A stretch of DNA of 64,000 bases from Eubacteriaceae bacterium CHKCI004 (GTDB taxonomy: Bacteria > Bacillota > Clostridia > Lachnospirales > Lachnospiraceae), in the NCBI GenBank assembly GCA_900016875.1, contig FCNR01000071.1:1-64000 (forward strand), in the 5' to 3' direction. The stretch's first letter is position 1. Every line of letters begins with the position of its first letter. The notes beneath the pieces are model-generated. The model was not told where the DNA came from, made no database searches, and worked only from the letters and a program-made list of their open reading frames with translations. This document shows positions 8,978 to 17,168 of this stretch, in pieces. The translations under genes and the position numbers were made by a program.

Positions 8978-9409
8978 TTATTTCATAGAGGATTTCACTT
9001 TCTTTCTGACGATAAATGCCGCGATCAGTGAGATTGCTGCCAGAATGCATCCGACTAAGAAAGCGCGGGAATAATCTCCGTTGTTGTTTAAGGTGACGGC
9101 AATACGCGGGCCGAGCAGTCCGGCGATACCGAACATCAGGTACATGACGCCGTAGTTCTCTGTGATATATTTGGAACCAAACAGATCGGCGGTGATCGGC
9201 GTGATGGTTCCTCCGAAACCGCCGTAGCAGAGCGCTGTGAGCGCCATGCAGATGATGGCCGGGATCATGCCAGGAGAGAACGCCAGGAATCCCATGGTGA
9301 GTACCGGGATGGCGCAGATGATACAGAGAGTCACGTATTTGTCCGTGTGGTCTGTGACAGCTCCCCAGACGATACGTCCGATCATACTGACCGGAGTATA
9401 TATTGTTGC
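8978..9409 (-). pseudogene. 3' fragment of an OFA-family MFS transporter
   Basis: The minus-strand frame gives about 140 residues that look like the last third of an oxalate/formate antiporter-type MFS protein: the SMIGRIVWGAVTDHTDKY loop between transmembrane segments, then four to five hydrophobic segments and a basic tail (RKKVKSS). Full-length members are about 400 residues. Homology seems to start near 9409, and an in-frame stop lies a few codons upstream (about 9422-9424), so the N-terminal two thirds are absent. No ribosome site precedes any internal ATG. I read it as a deletion remnant. Confidence 0.7.
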
Positions 9410-9436
9410 ATATAGCTCTTCTTATAAAATAATGAT

Positions 9437-9488
9437 AAAAAAGACTGCTCTAATTTCTGACTTTTGTGAATTATGGCGGTCTTTTTTT
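9437..9488. terminator. Bidirectional terminator-like hairpin
   Basis: AAAAAAGACTG (9437-9447) pairs with CGGTCTTTTTT (9477-9487), giving a T run on either strand. It stands between the transporter fragment and rpoN and may be left from a deleted gene. Confidence 0.6.
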
Positions 9489-9539
9489 AGGAATATAAAT
9501 AAAATAATGGAGAAAATAATAATAAAATGGCTGGATTTG

Positions 9540-9568
9540 TTGAATTTTTGTCATTCTTGTGGTAGAGT
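9540..9568 (+). promoter_or_regulatory. Candidate rpoN promoter
   Basis: TTGAAT (9540-9545), 17 bases, TAGAGT (9563-9568), placed 57 bases before the rpoN start. The match to the sigma-A consensus is moderate. Confidence 0.45.
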
Positions 9569-9625
9569 TAGAAATGAGTTTTTTAACAGGAATACTACCG
9601 ATGAGCAGATTAAGGTGGGGTAAAG

Positions 9626-10966
9626 ATGGAATTATCACAACACGTCGCGCTGGAAACGAAACAGATCCTGTGCCAGTCACAGATTCAATCTCTGGAGATT
9701 CTGGCCATGGACGCCATTGAATTAGAAGAATTTCTCCAGAATGAGTATATGAGCAATCCGCTTCTGGATTGTAATCTCGACGGCAGCGTGCCTTCCGGCA
9801 TGGGGGAAGATATCCGGTGGTTTGATGATGATAAACGAAAAAGAAGAAGCCGGGGAGATGAGGATGAAGATTTTGATTCCCGGGATAATCTTGCGGCGCC
9901 GGATGCGGATTATCTGAAAAGATATTTACTGAGCCAGATTGAGATGAATGCCTTCACAAATGAGGAATGGGGACTGGCAGATTATCTTGTTGACTGTCTC
10001 GAAGATGATGGCTTTTTCCGCATGAGTGCCGGGGAGGCAGCGGAATTGACCGGAATGACAGAAGATGCAGTGGAGAAAGTGCTTGCCAGACTGAAAGATC
10101 TGGAACCTTTCGGAGTATTTGCTTCCGGACTTTCCGAATGTCTCTTAAAGCAGCTGGAAGTCATGGGAGAAGAAGATGAGGGGCTTAAACTGGTAGTAGA
10201 TAAATATCTGCCGGAAATCAGCGAAGGTAAAATCAGTGTCATTTCAAGACAGACCGGACTTTCTACAGCTCAGATCCGCAAATATATCGCAAAAATCGCA
10301 AAATTGAATCCCAAACCACTCTCCGGACTTCAGCAGGCTGAGGTCAGTTACATTGTACCGGATATTGTGTATGACCTGAAAAATGGCCAGTGGGAGATAT
10401 CTATCAATGACCGGTGGTCAGGGAATTATCATGTCAATGAGCAGTATGTGGAAATGATGCGCAGTTCCCGGGATGCTGAATTGTCCGGATATTTTAAAAA
10501 GAATCTGGATCGGTGCCGGTTTATTTTAAACAGCGTGGAGCAGAGGAGAGAGACTATGAAGTCCATTGCACGGGCACTGCTCCAGAAACAAAAAGAATAT
10601 TTTGCGGGCAGGAGTAATCCGGTTCCCATGACCATGTGCGCTTTGGCGGAGGAACTTCATGTGCATCCGTCTACTGTGAGCCGTGCTGTGCGGGGAAAAT
10701 ACATCAAGTCACCGGTCGGAACTATTCTGATGAAAAAGCTGTTTGCCGGAGCGGTGGCATGTGAGAAGGGAGAAGAACTCTCTGCTGAGCACATCAAGGA
10801 GAGAATCCGCTCCCTGGTAGACAGCGAAGATAAACGGAGACCGTACAGCGACGCCAAGCTGGTGGAATTGCTGGTTATGGAAGGGATTCACATCTCACGG
10901 AGAGCCGTGGCAAAATACCGGGATGAGCTGTGGATCAAGAGCAGCTTTGACCGGAAGATACGGTGA
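9626..10966 (+). CDS. rpoN: RNA polymerase sigma-54 factor
   Basis: Directs RNA polymerase to -24/-12 promoters together with AAA+ activators. The 446-residue protein has the Gln/Leu-rich activator-interacting region I at its N-terminus, an acidic region II (about residues 60-85), the core-binding domain, a helix-turn-helix around HVHPSTVSRAVRGKY, and the RpoN box as SRRAVAKYRD (424-433; the usual form is ARRTVAKYR). Start at ATG 9626 with a GGTGGGG site. No sigma-54 activator and no convincing -24/-12 promoter is present in the window, so its regulon lies elsewhere. It is monocistronic and ends at the hairpin at 11032. Confidence 0.96.
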   Translation: MELSQHVALETKQILCQSQIQSLEILAMDAIELEEFLQNEYMSNPLLDCNLDGSVPSGMGEDIRWFDDDKRKRRSRGDEDEDFDSRDNLAAPDADYLKRYLLSQIEMNAFTNEEWGLADYLVDCLEDDGFFRMSAGEAAELTGMTEDAVEKVLARLKDLEPFGVFASGLSECLLKQLEVMGEEDEGLKLVVDKYLPEISEGKISVISRQTGLSTAQIRKYIAKIAKLNPKPLSGLQQAEVSYIVPDIVYDLKNGQWEISINDRWSGNYHVNEQYVEMMRSSRDAELSGYFKKNLDRCRFILNSVEQRRETMKSIARALLQKQKEYFAGRSNPVPMTMCALAEELHVHPSTVSRAVRGKYIKSPVGTILMKKLFAGAVACEKGEELSAEHIKERIRSLVDSEDKRRPYSDAKLVELLVMEGIHISRRAVAKYRDELWIKSSFDRKIR

Positions 10967-11031
10967 ATATATATAAGGTAGATTATGTGAAGTATGGTGA
11001 ATTGATAAGGAGATTTGATGATTAACGTTAA

Positions 11032-11066
11032 ATCAGCACCGCCGTTAAATGGAGGTGCTGATTTTT
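11032..11066 (+). terminator. Terminator of rpoN
   Basis: ATCAGCACC (11032-11040) pairs perfectly with GGTGCTGAT (11054-11062), followed by TTTT. On the other strand it may also slow transcripts of the convergent membrane-protein gene. Confidence 0.8.
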
Positions 11067-11115
11067 ACTTTGGAAGAATATGCTTCGCGAGAATTACGCT
11101 GCGGCGAATCTGCGA

Positions 11116-12828
11116 TTAGTTGGCAGCGCCGGAAGTATCGCTTCCCGCGGCTTCCTCTCCGGAGCCGCTTGCGGCGTCAGCGCCGCCTTCATCCTCCGGA
11201 ATCTTGACCACACTGCAGCGGTCGCTGCCTTCCGTGTATTCCAGAGTGATGCTGTCCCCGGTATTATACCGGATGATGGAAATGTGTTCTGCTACGTTGA
11301 CATCGTAGATGGTATCTGACTGATCGAGAAGCAGATAGTAGTGAGAGTTGCCTTCCACGACGCTCTCCGCAATTTTGCTGATCACGCCGGTAACGGTTTT
11401 AAGCTCGCCTTTGTCCGGCTCTGTTTCACTTGTCTCGATGCCGTTGTCAGCCATGAGGTTTTTATAAGCGGCTTCACATTCTATCACAGAATTGCCTGTA
11501 GCGACGATCTGATAGTTCTGTACGTTGACCATGGCATACATTTTTACCAGCCCGGCGGCGTCCTTTAGTGCCATCAGATACGTCGGCTCATTATCGATAT
11601 TCAGCAGGAGAGGGAAGGCGGATTTATAACCAAGGTTCTGCACCTTTCCTTCTGCGGAAGCCATGGCGGAATCTTCAATGGCGCCTTCCACTTCATAATA
11701 GCGGGTTTCCATGGTACGCTGGTTCATGAGGACAAATCCCACGTTGGACTGGTCGCTGGTGATGGAAGTGACTCCGGTATAAACCCACACGTCGTCGCCG
11801 ATGGCAAGGTAATTGTAACCGTTAGTGGTTACCAGACAGTCTCTCTGGCTGATGACGCTGTTGATATAACCATGCTTCAGTGTGCCGTAATAATCGTAAA
11901 GATCAATAAGAAGATCGGCGCGGTATACCTGATCCACCCACGTCGGAACATCTTCTACTTTATAATCTGTACATTCGCCGGTGATGGCGTTGCAGATGAC
12001 TACATTTCCGATAGTCTGTCCGCCGAACAGTCCGATGTTGTACTTCTTCGTGCTGCAGATCCAGTACGGCGTGCCGTTATCATCCACTTCAAAGCTGATG
12101 TTGTCGAAAATATAGGTCGGATATTTAAAGCGGAGATGGCGGTAAAGATTGCGTCCGAAATGGTCGTACGGCGTATATTTCATGCCTTCCTCCAGCCGGA
12201 CAAGCTTTGTCTCCTGTGTCGCCATGTCGATCATAATATAGGCCGGGATACCATCCTTATGATTTGTAAACCATTTGATGATATCGGCGTATCGCAGCGG
12301 GGTGATCCGGACCGGCGTATCGTTATAATTGCTCTGGGTATAGAGGTTTGCTACCTCAAACTGGGATGCCAGATCCACTAGGCTTCCCATTTTTCTCTCG
12401 CCAAGAAGCTCAGCCGATGCCCTGTCCAGAAGAGGAATCTGGTCATAGGATATCTGGGTGATGTCCCTGGAAAATTCCCCGGTCTCCACTGTCATGAGCT
12501 TCTGATAACGGGAAGCGTTGATAATCGGTGAAGAAAGCAGCGTGCCTGCTCCGTATATGATGAGCAGCAGCAGGATGATGCCTGCAAGGATTTTAAAAAC
12601 AGCTGTTCCAAACACATTTTGTACTTTAACCGGATTCTTTTTGCTGCCGGTCAGGCGAATCTTCGGAAAAACATATAAAATAAGAAGAATCACCGGAACC
12701 GCAATAATAAACTTCCAGATAGAAGCATTGTGAATATTGATGGCCGGGAGCGCTACATAATAGTAAATGCCCAGCAAAATCACAATAAGCGGTATGAGAA
12801 AATATTTATTCAGTTTGACTTTTTTCAT
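11116..12828 (-). CDS. Large membrane protein of unknown function
   Basis: I do not recognise a named family with certainty. From ATG 12828 (ribosome site AAAGGAG six bases away) the product is 570 residues. Three hydrophobic segments lie near the N-terminus (about residues 8-29, 37-53 and 78-98). They are followed by about 470 residues that look soluble and beta-rich and are probably outside the membrane. Near the C-terminus, TVTGVISKIAESVVEGNSHYY to ITLEY resembles a small OB-like barrel. The last 25 residues are Gly/Ala/Ser/Glu-rich, a likely disordered tail. The longer frame from 12924 adds 32 unlikely residues. It stands alone, divergent from eutP and convergent with rpoN. Confidence 0.75.
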   Translation of the reverse strand: MKKVKLNKYFLIPLIVILLGIYYYVALPAINIHNASIWKFIIAVPVILLILYVFPKIRLTGSKKNPVKVQNVFGTAVFKILAGIILLLLIIYGAGTLLSSPIINASRYQKLMTVETGEFSRDITQISYDQIPLLDRASAELLGERKMGSLVDLASQFEVANLYTQSNYNDTPVRITPLRYADIIKWFTNHKDGIPAYIMIDMATQETKLVRLEEGMKYTPYDHFGRNLYRHLRFKYPTYIFDNISFEVDDNGTPYWICSTKKYNIGLFGGQTIGNVVICNAITGECTDYKVEDVPTWVDQVYRADLLIDLYDYYGTLKHGYINSVISQRDCLVTTNGYNYLAIGDDVWVYTGVTSITSDQSNVGFVLMNQRTMETRYYEVEGAIEDSAMASAEGKVQNLGYKSAFPLLLNIDNEPTYLMALKDAAGLVKMYAMVNVQNYQIVATGNSVIECEAAYKNLMADNGIETSETEPDKGELKTVTGVISKIAESVVEGNSHYYLLLDQSDTIYDVNVAEHISIIRYNTGDSITLEYTEGSDRCSVVKIPEDEGGADAASGSGEEAAGSDTSGAAN

Positions 12829-13043
12829 AGTACTCCTTTCTCGTGGCATATCTGTAAATATGGTATTGAAAAAGTATAATACTTCCCTTTTTATTTGTCC
12901 AGTTAAAATCTGGCTAAGATACATTTTCGTTTTACAATTTCAAAAAAAAGTGTTATATTATTAAATATATCAAGAGCCGGACGGCACCGACAAAGAGGCT
13001 GAAGTTTGTCGGGGACAGTATTGGGTCAGGGAGGAAACGTATA

Positions 13044-13562
13044 ATGAGAAGAATGGTATTGATCGGCCGCAGCGAGTGCGGCAAGACAACATTGAAACAG
13101 GCGCTCAGAGGAGAAAAGATTACCTATCATAAGACACAGTATGTCAGCCAGTATGACTGTCTGATCGATATGCCGGGAGAGTATGCGGAGAATATTGATC
13201 TGGCGCACGCCATTGCTCTCTATATTGCGGAAGCGGACGTAGTTGGGATTGTATTAAGCGCTACGGAGCCGTATTCTCTGTATCCGCCGAATGTGGCAGC
13301 GGTCAGCAACCGTGAGACCATCGGCATTGTGACCAAAACCGATCATTGGTGTGCCGATCCGGAACAGGCTGCGGAATGGCTGCGCCTGACAGGCTGCGAG
13401 CATATTTTCTTCACCAGCTCCTATACGGGAGAGGGCATAGAAGAGATTCATGATTTTTTGAAGGTAGAGCATGAGATCTGTACGGTGGATGTAGTGAGTT
13501 CCCGGATTCAGGAGGAGACTTTCGCGAAACCGGCGAAGCTTAACGAATATCATCTTCTGTGA
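13044..13562 (+). CDS. eutP: EutP/PduV-like small GTPase
   Basis: A 172-residue P-loop protein of the EutP/PduV family, linked elsewhere to ethanolamine or propanediol microcompartments (acetate kinase or GTPase roles have been proposed). Motifs seen: G1 GRSECGKTT (8-16), G3-like DMPGE (42-46), G4 TKTD (97-100). The last 20 residues are extra and unlike the G domain. No other eut or pdu gene is present, so its job here is uncertain. It has a strong GGAGG site, and a hairpin (12987-13012, CCGACAAA with TTTGTCGG) lies in its leader. Its transcript ends at the terminator at 13623. Confidence 0.85.
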   Translation: MRRMVLIGRSECGKTTLKQALRGEKITYHKTQYVSQYDCLIDMPGEYAENIDLAHAIALYIAEADVVGIVLSATEPYSLYPPNVAAVSNRETIGIVTKTDHWCADPEQAAEWLRLTGCEHIFFTSSYTGEGIEEIHDFLKVEHEICTVDVVSSRIQEETFAKPAKLNEYHLL

Positions 13563-13622
13563 GTATCCTGAGATATTTCCCTGCGGCTCACAGATAATAT
13601 AACCGATCACAGACAGCAGAAG

Positions 13623-13667
13623 AACCCTTTTCTTCCGGATTATCAGCCGGGGGAAGAAGGGTTTTTT
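13623..13667 (+). terminator. Terminator of eutP
   Basis: AACCC-TTTTCTTCC (13623-13636) pairs with GGGAAGAAGGGTT (13651-13663), with a two-base bulge, then a T run to 13667. Confidence 0.85.
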
Positions 13668-13713
13668 AGTTATAGAGGTTTTTGCTGGAATTTCCATGTT
13701 CTGCTAAAAATAC

Positions 13714-13741
13714 TTGACTTAGAGAAATATTGTGATATATT
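13714..13741 (+). promoter_or_regulatory. Promoter of the fatty acid synthesis operon
   Basis: TTGACT (13714-13719), 16 bases, TATATT (13736-13741). The predicted start is near 13748, leaving a leader of about 155 bases before fabH. No other strong promoter is seen inside the operon, so the twelve genes to fabT probably depend on it. The 341-base gap 13563-13903 otherwise holds the eutP terminator, the FabT-like site and this leader. Confidence 0.75.
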
Positions 13742-13751
13742 GTTACTCAAA

Positions 13752-13779
13752 AAGTTTGAAAATCAAAATATTCAAACTT
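13752..13779 (+). promoter_or_regulatory. FabT-like operator
   Basis: TTTGA-AAA-TCAAA (13755-13767) matches the spacing and arms of the streptococcal FabT box (TTTGA, three bases, TCAAA). It overlaps a longer inverted repeat, AAGTTTGAA (13752-13760) and TTCAAACTT (13771-13779). The site begins just after the predicted transcription start, where a bound repressor would block elongation or open-complex formation. A FabT-like gene ends this operon. Confidence 0.7.
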
Positions 13780-13903
13780 CAAACAATATAAAGAGTAATG
13801 TGCAACAAAGGTTGAAAAACTGTTCCGGGTTCAGTCAGGATCTGTGCAGAGACAGAGAGATGTTCCGGATAGGTTAAGCTATGAAAGAAAGAGGATAACA
13901 GAT

Positions 13904-14863
13904 ATGTTTGTAAAGATTGCAGGTACGGGATCCTTTCTTCCGGAGAGGGTGGTCGATAACTTTGAGATTGCCCGGAAGGTAGATACTTCCGATGAATGGA
14001 TTCAGACCCGGACAGGGATTCGGACCCGCCATATAGCCACAGATGAGACCGTAGCCGGCATGGCGGCGAAGGCTGCGGAGCGGGCGCTTGAAAATGCGGG
14101 TATTTCCCCGGAAGAGATTGATTTGATTATTGTTTCCACGGTATCCGCAGAACAGAGTCTGCCGTGTATCGCCTGTGATGTGCAGAAAGCGCTGGGAGCG
14201 AAGAGAGCGGCGGCTTTCGATGTGAATTCCGCCTGCAGCGGATTCATAACCGGATATCAGGCTGCCGCGGCGCAGATAAAGGCGGGACTTGTGAAGACCG
14301 CGCTGGTCATAGGAAGCGAATGTCTTTCCAACTATGTGGACTGGACGGACAGAGGTACCTGTATTCTTTTTGGCGACGGAGCGGGTGCAGCTATACTTAA
14401 GGCAGACTGCGCGCCGGAAGATATTCAGATCCCGTGTGTGCTTCATGCCGATGGCAGTCTGGGAGAAGCGCTCACGTGCAGTCTGGGGCATGGGAAGCAT
14501 AAGGTGCCTTTTGACGAGTATTACCGCATGGACGGCAAGGCTATTTTTAAGTTTGCCGTAAGAAAAGTGCCGGAGGTTATCCGCGAAGTTCTTAAAATGA
14601 GCGGTCATACTGCAGATGAGATTGACTTTTTTGTTTTGCATCAGGCAAATAAAAGAATCATTGACGCCATTGCCAAGAGGCTGCGGCAGGACGAGAGCAA
14701 GTTTCCGATGAACATCATGGATAACGGCAATATTTCTTCTGCCTGTATCCCGATGCTTCTTGATGATATGAACCGGAAGGGAATCCTGAAGCCGGGCACG
14801 AAGCTGGTACTTGCCGGATTTGGCGCCGGGCTGACCTGGGGCGGTTTCTATCTGGAATGGTAA
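13904..14863 (+). CDS. fabH: 3-oxoacyl-ACP synthase III
   Basis: Starts fatty acid synthesis by condensing acetyl-CoA (or branched acyl-CoA) with malonyl-ACP. The 319-residue protein has the thiolase-fold triad: Cys111 in NSACSGF, His246 in LHQAN and Asn276 in DNGNISSA. Start ATG 13904 follows AAAGAGG; the upstream 20-codon extension is not conserved. First gene of the fab operon, directly after the FabT-like site, and 86 bases before acpP, as in the streptococcal fab cluster. Confidence 0.96.
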   Translation: MFVKIAGTGSFLPERVVDNFEIARKVDTSDEWIQTRTGIRTRHIATDETVAGMAAKAAERALENAGISPEEIDLIIVSTVSAEQSLPCIACDVQKALGAKRAAAFDVNSACSGFITGYQAAAAQIKAGLVKTALVIGSECLSNYVDWTDRGTCILFGDGAGAAILKADCAPEDIQIPCVLHADGSLGEALTCSLGHGKHKVPFDEYYRMDGKAIFKFAVRKVPEVIREVLKMSGHTADEIDFFVLHQANKRIIDAIAKRLRQDESKFPMNIMDNGNISSACIPMLLDDMNRKGILKPGTKLVLAGFGAGLTWGGFYLEW

Positions 14864-14949
14864 CTTTGGAATGGTAATCACCGGCATTGCCGGATTACAT
14901 AAAAGCGCAATAAATGATGAATGAAAAAGGATGAAAGAGAGGACAAGTT

Positions 14950-15174
14950 ATGTTCGAGAAGATTAGAGATTTAATTGTAGAAGAAGTTGGCGTTGATGAA
15001 GAGCAGGTGACCATGGATGCGTCCTTCAAGAATGACCTTAACATCGATTCCCTGGATTTGTTCGAGATGGTCATGACACTGGAAGAGGAATTTGACGTGG
15101 AGATTCCGTCAGAAGATCTGGAGAACATCGATACAGTGGGAGATCTCATCAACTACATTGAGAATCACCAGTAA
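14950..15174 (+). CDS. acpP: Acyl carrier protein
   Basis: Carries growing acyl chains on phosphopantetheine. It has 74 residues, very acidic, with the attachment site DSL at Ser34. AGAGAGGA ribosome site. The last codons and the stop lie inside a 33-bp tandem duplication (15160-15225), so a second, untranslated copy of the ENHQ-stop end follows the gene. Confidence 0.96.
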   Translation: MFEKIRDLIVEEVGVDEEQVTMDASFKNDLNIDSLDLFEMVMTLEEEFDVEIPSEDLENIDTVGDLINYIENHQ

Positions 15175-15225
15175 TAATCAGATACTTACAAAGAGAATCA
15201 TCAGTAGTGATCAGATACTTACAAA
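15160..15225 (+). repeat. Tandem 33-bp duplication across the acpP stop codon
   Basis: Unit 1 (15160-15192) and unit 2 (15193-15225) are adjacent and differ at three positions. Unit length is 11 codons, so unit 2 keeps the acpP frame and would read Glu-Asn-His-Gln-stop-stop. The three differences are CAC/CAT (both His), TAA/TAG and TAA/TGA (all stops). Confidence 0.9.
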
Positions 15226-15240
15226 AGTAACTAAGACAAC

Positions 15241-15271
15241 GGCAGGGCTGATGTGAAACATCGGGCCTGCC
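15241..15271 (+). other. Hairpin without T tract between acpP and fabK
   Basis: GGCAGG (15241-15246) pairs with CCTGCC (15266-15271), and the stem continues through CTGATGT and ACATC around a GAA loop with one mismatch. No T run follows, so it may be an RNA-stability or processing element that separates the very abundant acpP message from the downstream genes. Confidence 0.55.
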
Positions 15272-15301
15272 AGGAAGAACAGAGATTGGGAGTAAGATAT
15301 T

Positions 15302-16240
15302 ATGAAAACGGAAATTACAAAACTTCTCGGAATTGAATATCCGATTATTCAGGGCGGTATGGCTTGGGTCGGCACCAACGAGCTGGCAGCCGCCGTATCG
15401 GAAGCAGGGGGCTTAGGAATCATCGGATCCGGCGGAGCGCCGGCATCCTGGGTAAAGGAACAGATCCAGCAGGTAAAACAGAAGACAGATAAGCCTTTCG
15501 GCGTAAATGTCATGCTGATGAATCCGGAAGCCGATGCCATTGCTCAGGTTATTGTGGATGAAAAAGTACCGGTTGTGACCACTGGCGCAGGTAATCCGGA
15601 GAAATACATGGAGATGTGGAAAGCAGCCGGCGTGAAGGTTATTCCGGTAGTTGCAAGTGTTGCTCTTGCAAAACGTATGGAGAGAACCGGTGCGGACGCT
15701 GTGATCGCGGAAGGAACGGAATCCGGCGGACATATCGGTGAGACAACTACCATGGCTCTCGTTCCGCAGGTGGTTGACGCCGTATCTATTCCGGTCATCG
15801 CAGCCGGCGGTATTGCCGACGGACGCGGAATCGCCGCAGCATTTATGCTGGGCGCCAAGGCCGTGCAGATGGGAACCATTTTTGTGGCTTCCGAGGAGTC
15901 CATTGTCAGCGACAATTACAAGAACAAAGTCGTAAAGGCAAAAGATATCGATACCAAGGTTACCGGAAGAAGTACCGGACATCCGGTTCGCTGCATCCGT
16001 AACAAACAGACCCAGGAATACCTCCGCATGGAAGCGGAAGGCGCAACCCTCGAAGAGCTTGAGCATCTGACCCTCGGCGGTTTAAGAAAGGCTGTTGTGG
16101 ACGGCGACGTGGTAAACGGCAGTGTTATGGCAGGGCAGATCGCCGGGCTGGTAAAAGAGATCAGAAGCTGTAAGGATATCGTGGAGGGCCTGAACGCACA
16201 GGCAGAAGAGCTGTTAAAGGGGACAAAGGTTTATGAGTAA
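15302..16240 (+). CDS. fabK: Enoyl-ACP reductase II (FMN-dependent)
   Basis: Reduces trans-2-enoyl-ACP to acyl-ACP with NAD(P)H and FMN. The 312-residue TIM-barrel protein has GGMAWVGT near the start, the FMN phosphate region AAGGIADGRG, and GTESGGHIG. It lies between acpP and fabD as in Streptococcus. No fabI is in the window. In streptococci FabK replaces FabI and is insensitive to triclosan, so this organism may share that trait if it has no other reductase. Overlaps fabD by 8 bases. Confidence 0.94.
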   Translation: MKTEITKLLGIEYPIIQGGMAWVGTNELAAAVSEAGGLGIIGSGGAPASWVKEQIQQVKQKTDKPFGVNVMLMNPEADAIAQVIVDEKVPVVTTGAGNPEKYMEMWKAAGVKVIPVVASVALAKRMERTGADAVIAEGTESGGHIGETTTMALVPQVVDAVSIPVIAAGGIADGRGIAAAFMLGAKAVQMGTIFVASEESIVSDNYKNKVVKAKDIDTKVTGRSTGHPVRCIRNKQTQEYLRMEAEGATLEELEHLTLGGLRKAVVDGDVVNGSVMAGQIAGLVKEIRSCKDIVEGLNAQAEELLKGTKVYE

Positions 16241-17168
16241 GATTGCATTTCTGTATCCGGGACAGGGCGCACAGACTGTCGGAATGGGAAAAGATTTTTA
16301 TGAGCAGAGCGCTCTTGCAAAAAGCGCATATGAAGAGAGTGCGAAGATACTTGATATGGACATCAAGTCCATCTGTTTTGAGGAGAACGATTTACTGAAT
16401 CGTACCGACTATACACAGGCAGCCCTGGTGACCACCTGTCTTGCCATGACAAGGGAAATCGAGGCACAGGGGCTGAAGCCGGATATGACGGCGGGATTAA
16501 GCCTTGGCGAATACTGCGCTATCGTGGCGGCAGGCGGCATGAGCTATGAAGACGCCGTGAAGACCATCTGGAAGAGAGGAACTCTCATGCATAACGCCGT
16601 TCCGGACGGCTCCGGCGGCATGGCAGCGGTTCTCGGACTTTCCGGAGAACAGGTGAAGGCAGTGACCGACACCGCAGAAAATGTTTCCGTGGCCAACTAC
16701 AACTGTCCGGGACAGATCGTTATCACCGGCAAGAAGGACGCCATCGAGGCAGTGACACCGGCCCTCAAAGAAGCCGGAGCCAAGAGAGTACTTCCGTTAA
16801 ATGTCAGCGGGCCGTTTCATTCTCCGTTCCTGAAAGAGGCGGGCGAGGAGCTTTACGAGACGCTCGAAAAGGTAGATTGGAAACCTCTTGCCATCCCGTA
16901 TGTGACCAACGTGAACGCAGAGGTTATCACAGACATCAGCGAGACGAAGGATCTGCTCCGGGCGCAGGTATCAAGTTCCGTCATGTGGGAGCAGAGTGTC
17001 CGCCGGATGCTGGAAGAGGGCGTGGACATTTTTGTGGAAATCGGACCGGGCAAGACCTTATCCGGTTTTATGCGCAAGATTGACAGAAAAGCAAATATGT
17101 TTAAGATCGGCAGCATGGAAGAGATGCATACCGTTGTAGAAAAGATTAAGGAGTTGACAGAATGTTAA
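16233..17168 (+). CDS. fabD: Malonyl-CoA:ACP transacylase
   Basis: Moves malonyl from CoA to ACP. The 311-residue protein has the GQGAQ loop near residue 10, the nucleophile Ser90 in GLSLGEY, and the downstream SGPFHSP histidine motif. Translation overlaps fabK by 8 and fabG by 7 bases, which suggests coupled translation of the three enzymes. Confidence 0.96.
   Translation: MSKIAFLYPGQGAQTVGMGKDFYEQSALAKSAYEESAKILDMDIKSICFEENDLLNRTDYTQAALVTTCLAMTREIEAQGLKPDMTAGLSLGEYCAIVAAGGMSYEDAVKTIWKRGTLMHNAVPDGSGGMAAVLGLSGEQVKAVTDTAENVSVANYNCPGQIVITGKKDAIEAVTPALKEAGAKRVLPLNVSGPFHSPFLKEAGEELYETLEKVDWKPLAIPYVTNVNAEVITDISETKDLLRAQVSSSVMWEQSVRRMLEEGVDIFVEIGPGKTLSGFMRKIDRKANMFKIGSMEEMHTVVEKIKELTEC

Noticed and set aside
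9626-10966. Sigma-54 (-24/-12) promoters linked to rpoN in the window
   Set aside because: The few TGGCAC-like words seen lie inside genes or have the wrong spacing to a GC element.
12987-13012. Hairpin in the eutP leader as a EutV/ANTAR-type antiterminator target
   Set aside because: There is only one hairpin, with a ten-base loop, and no terminator before the gene, so it lacks the dual-hexaloop form.
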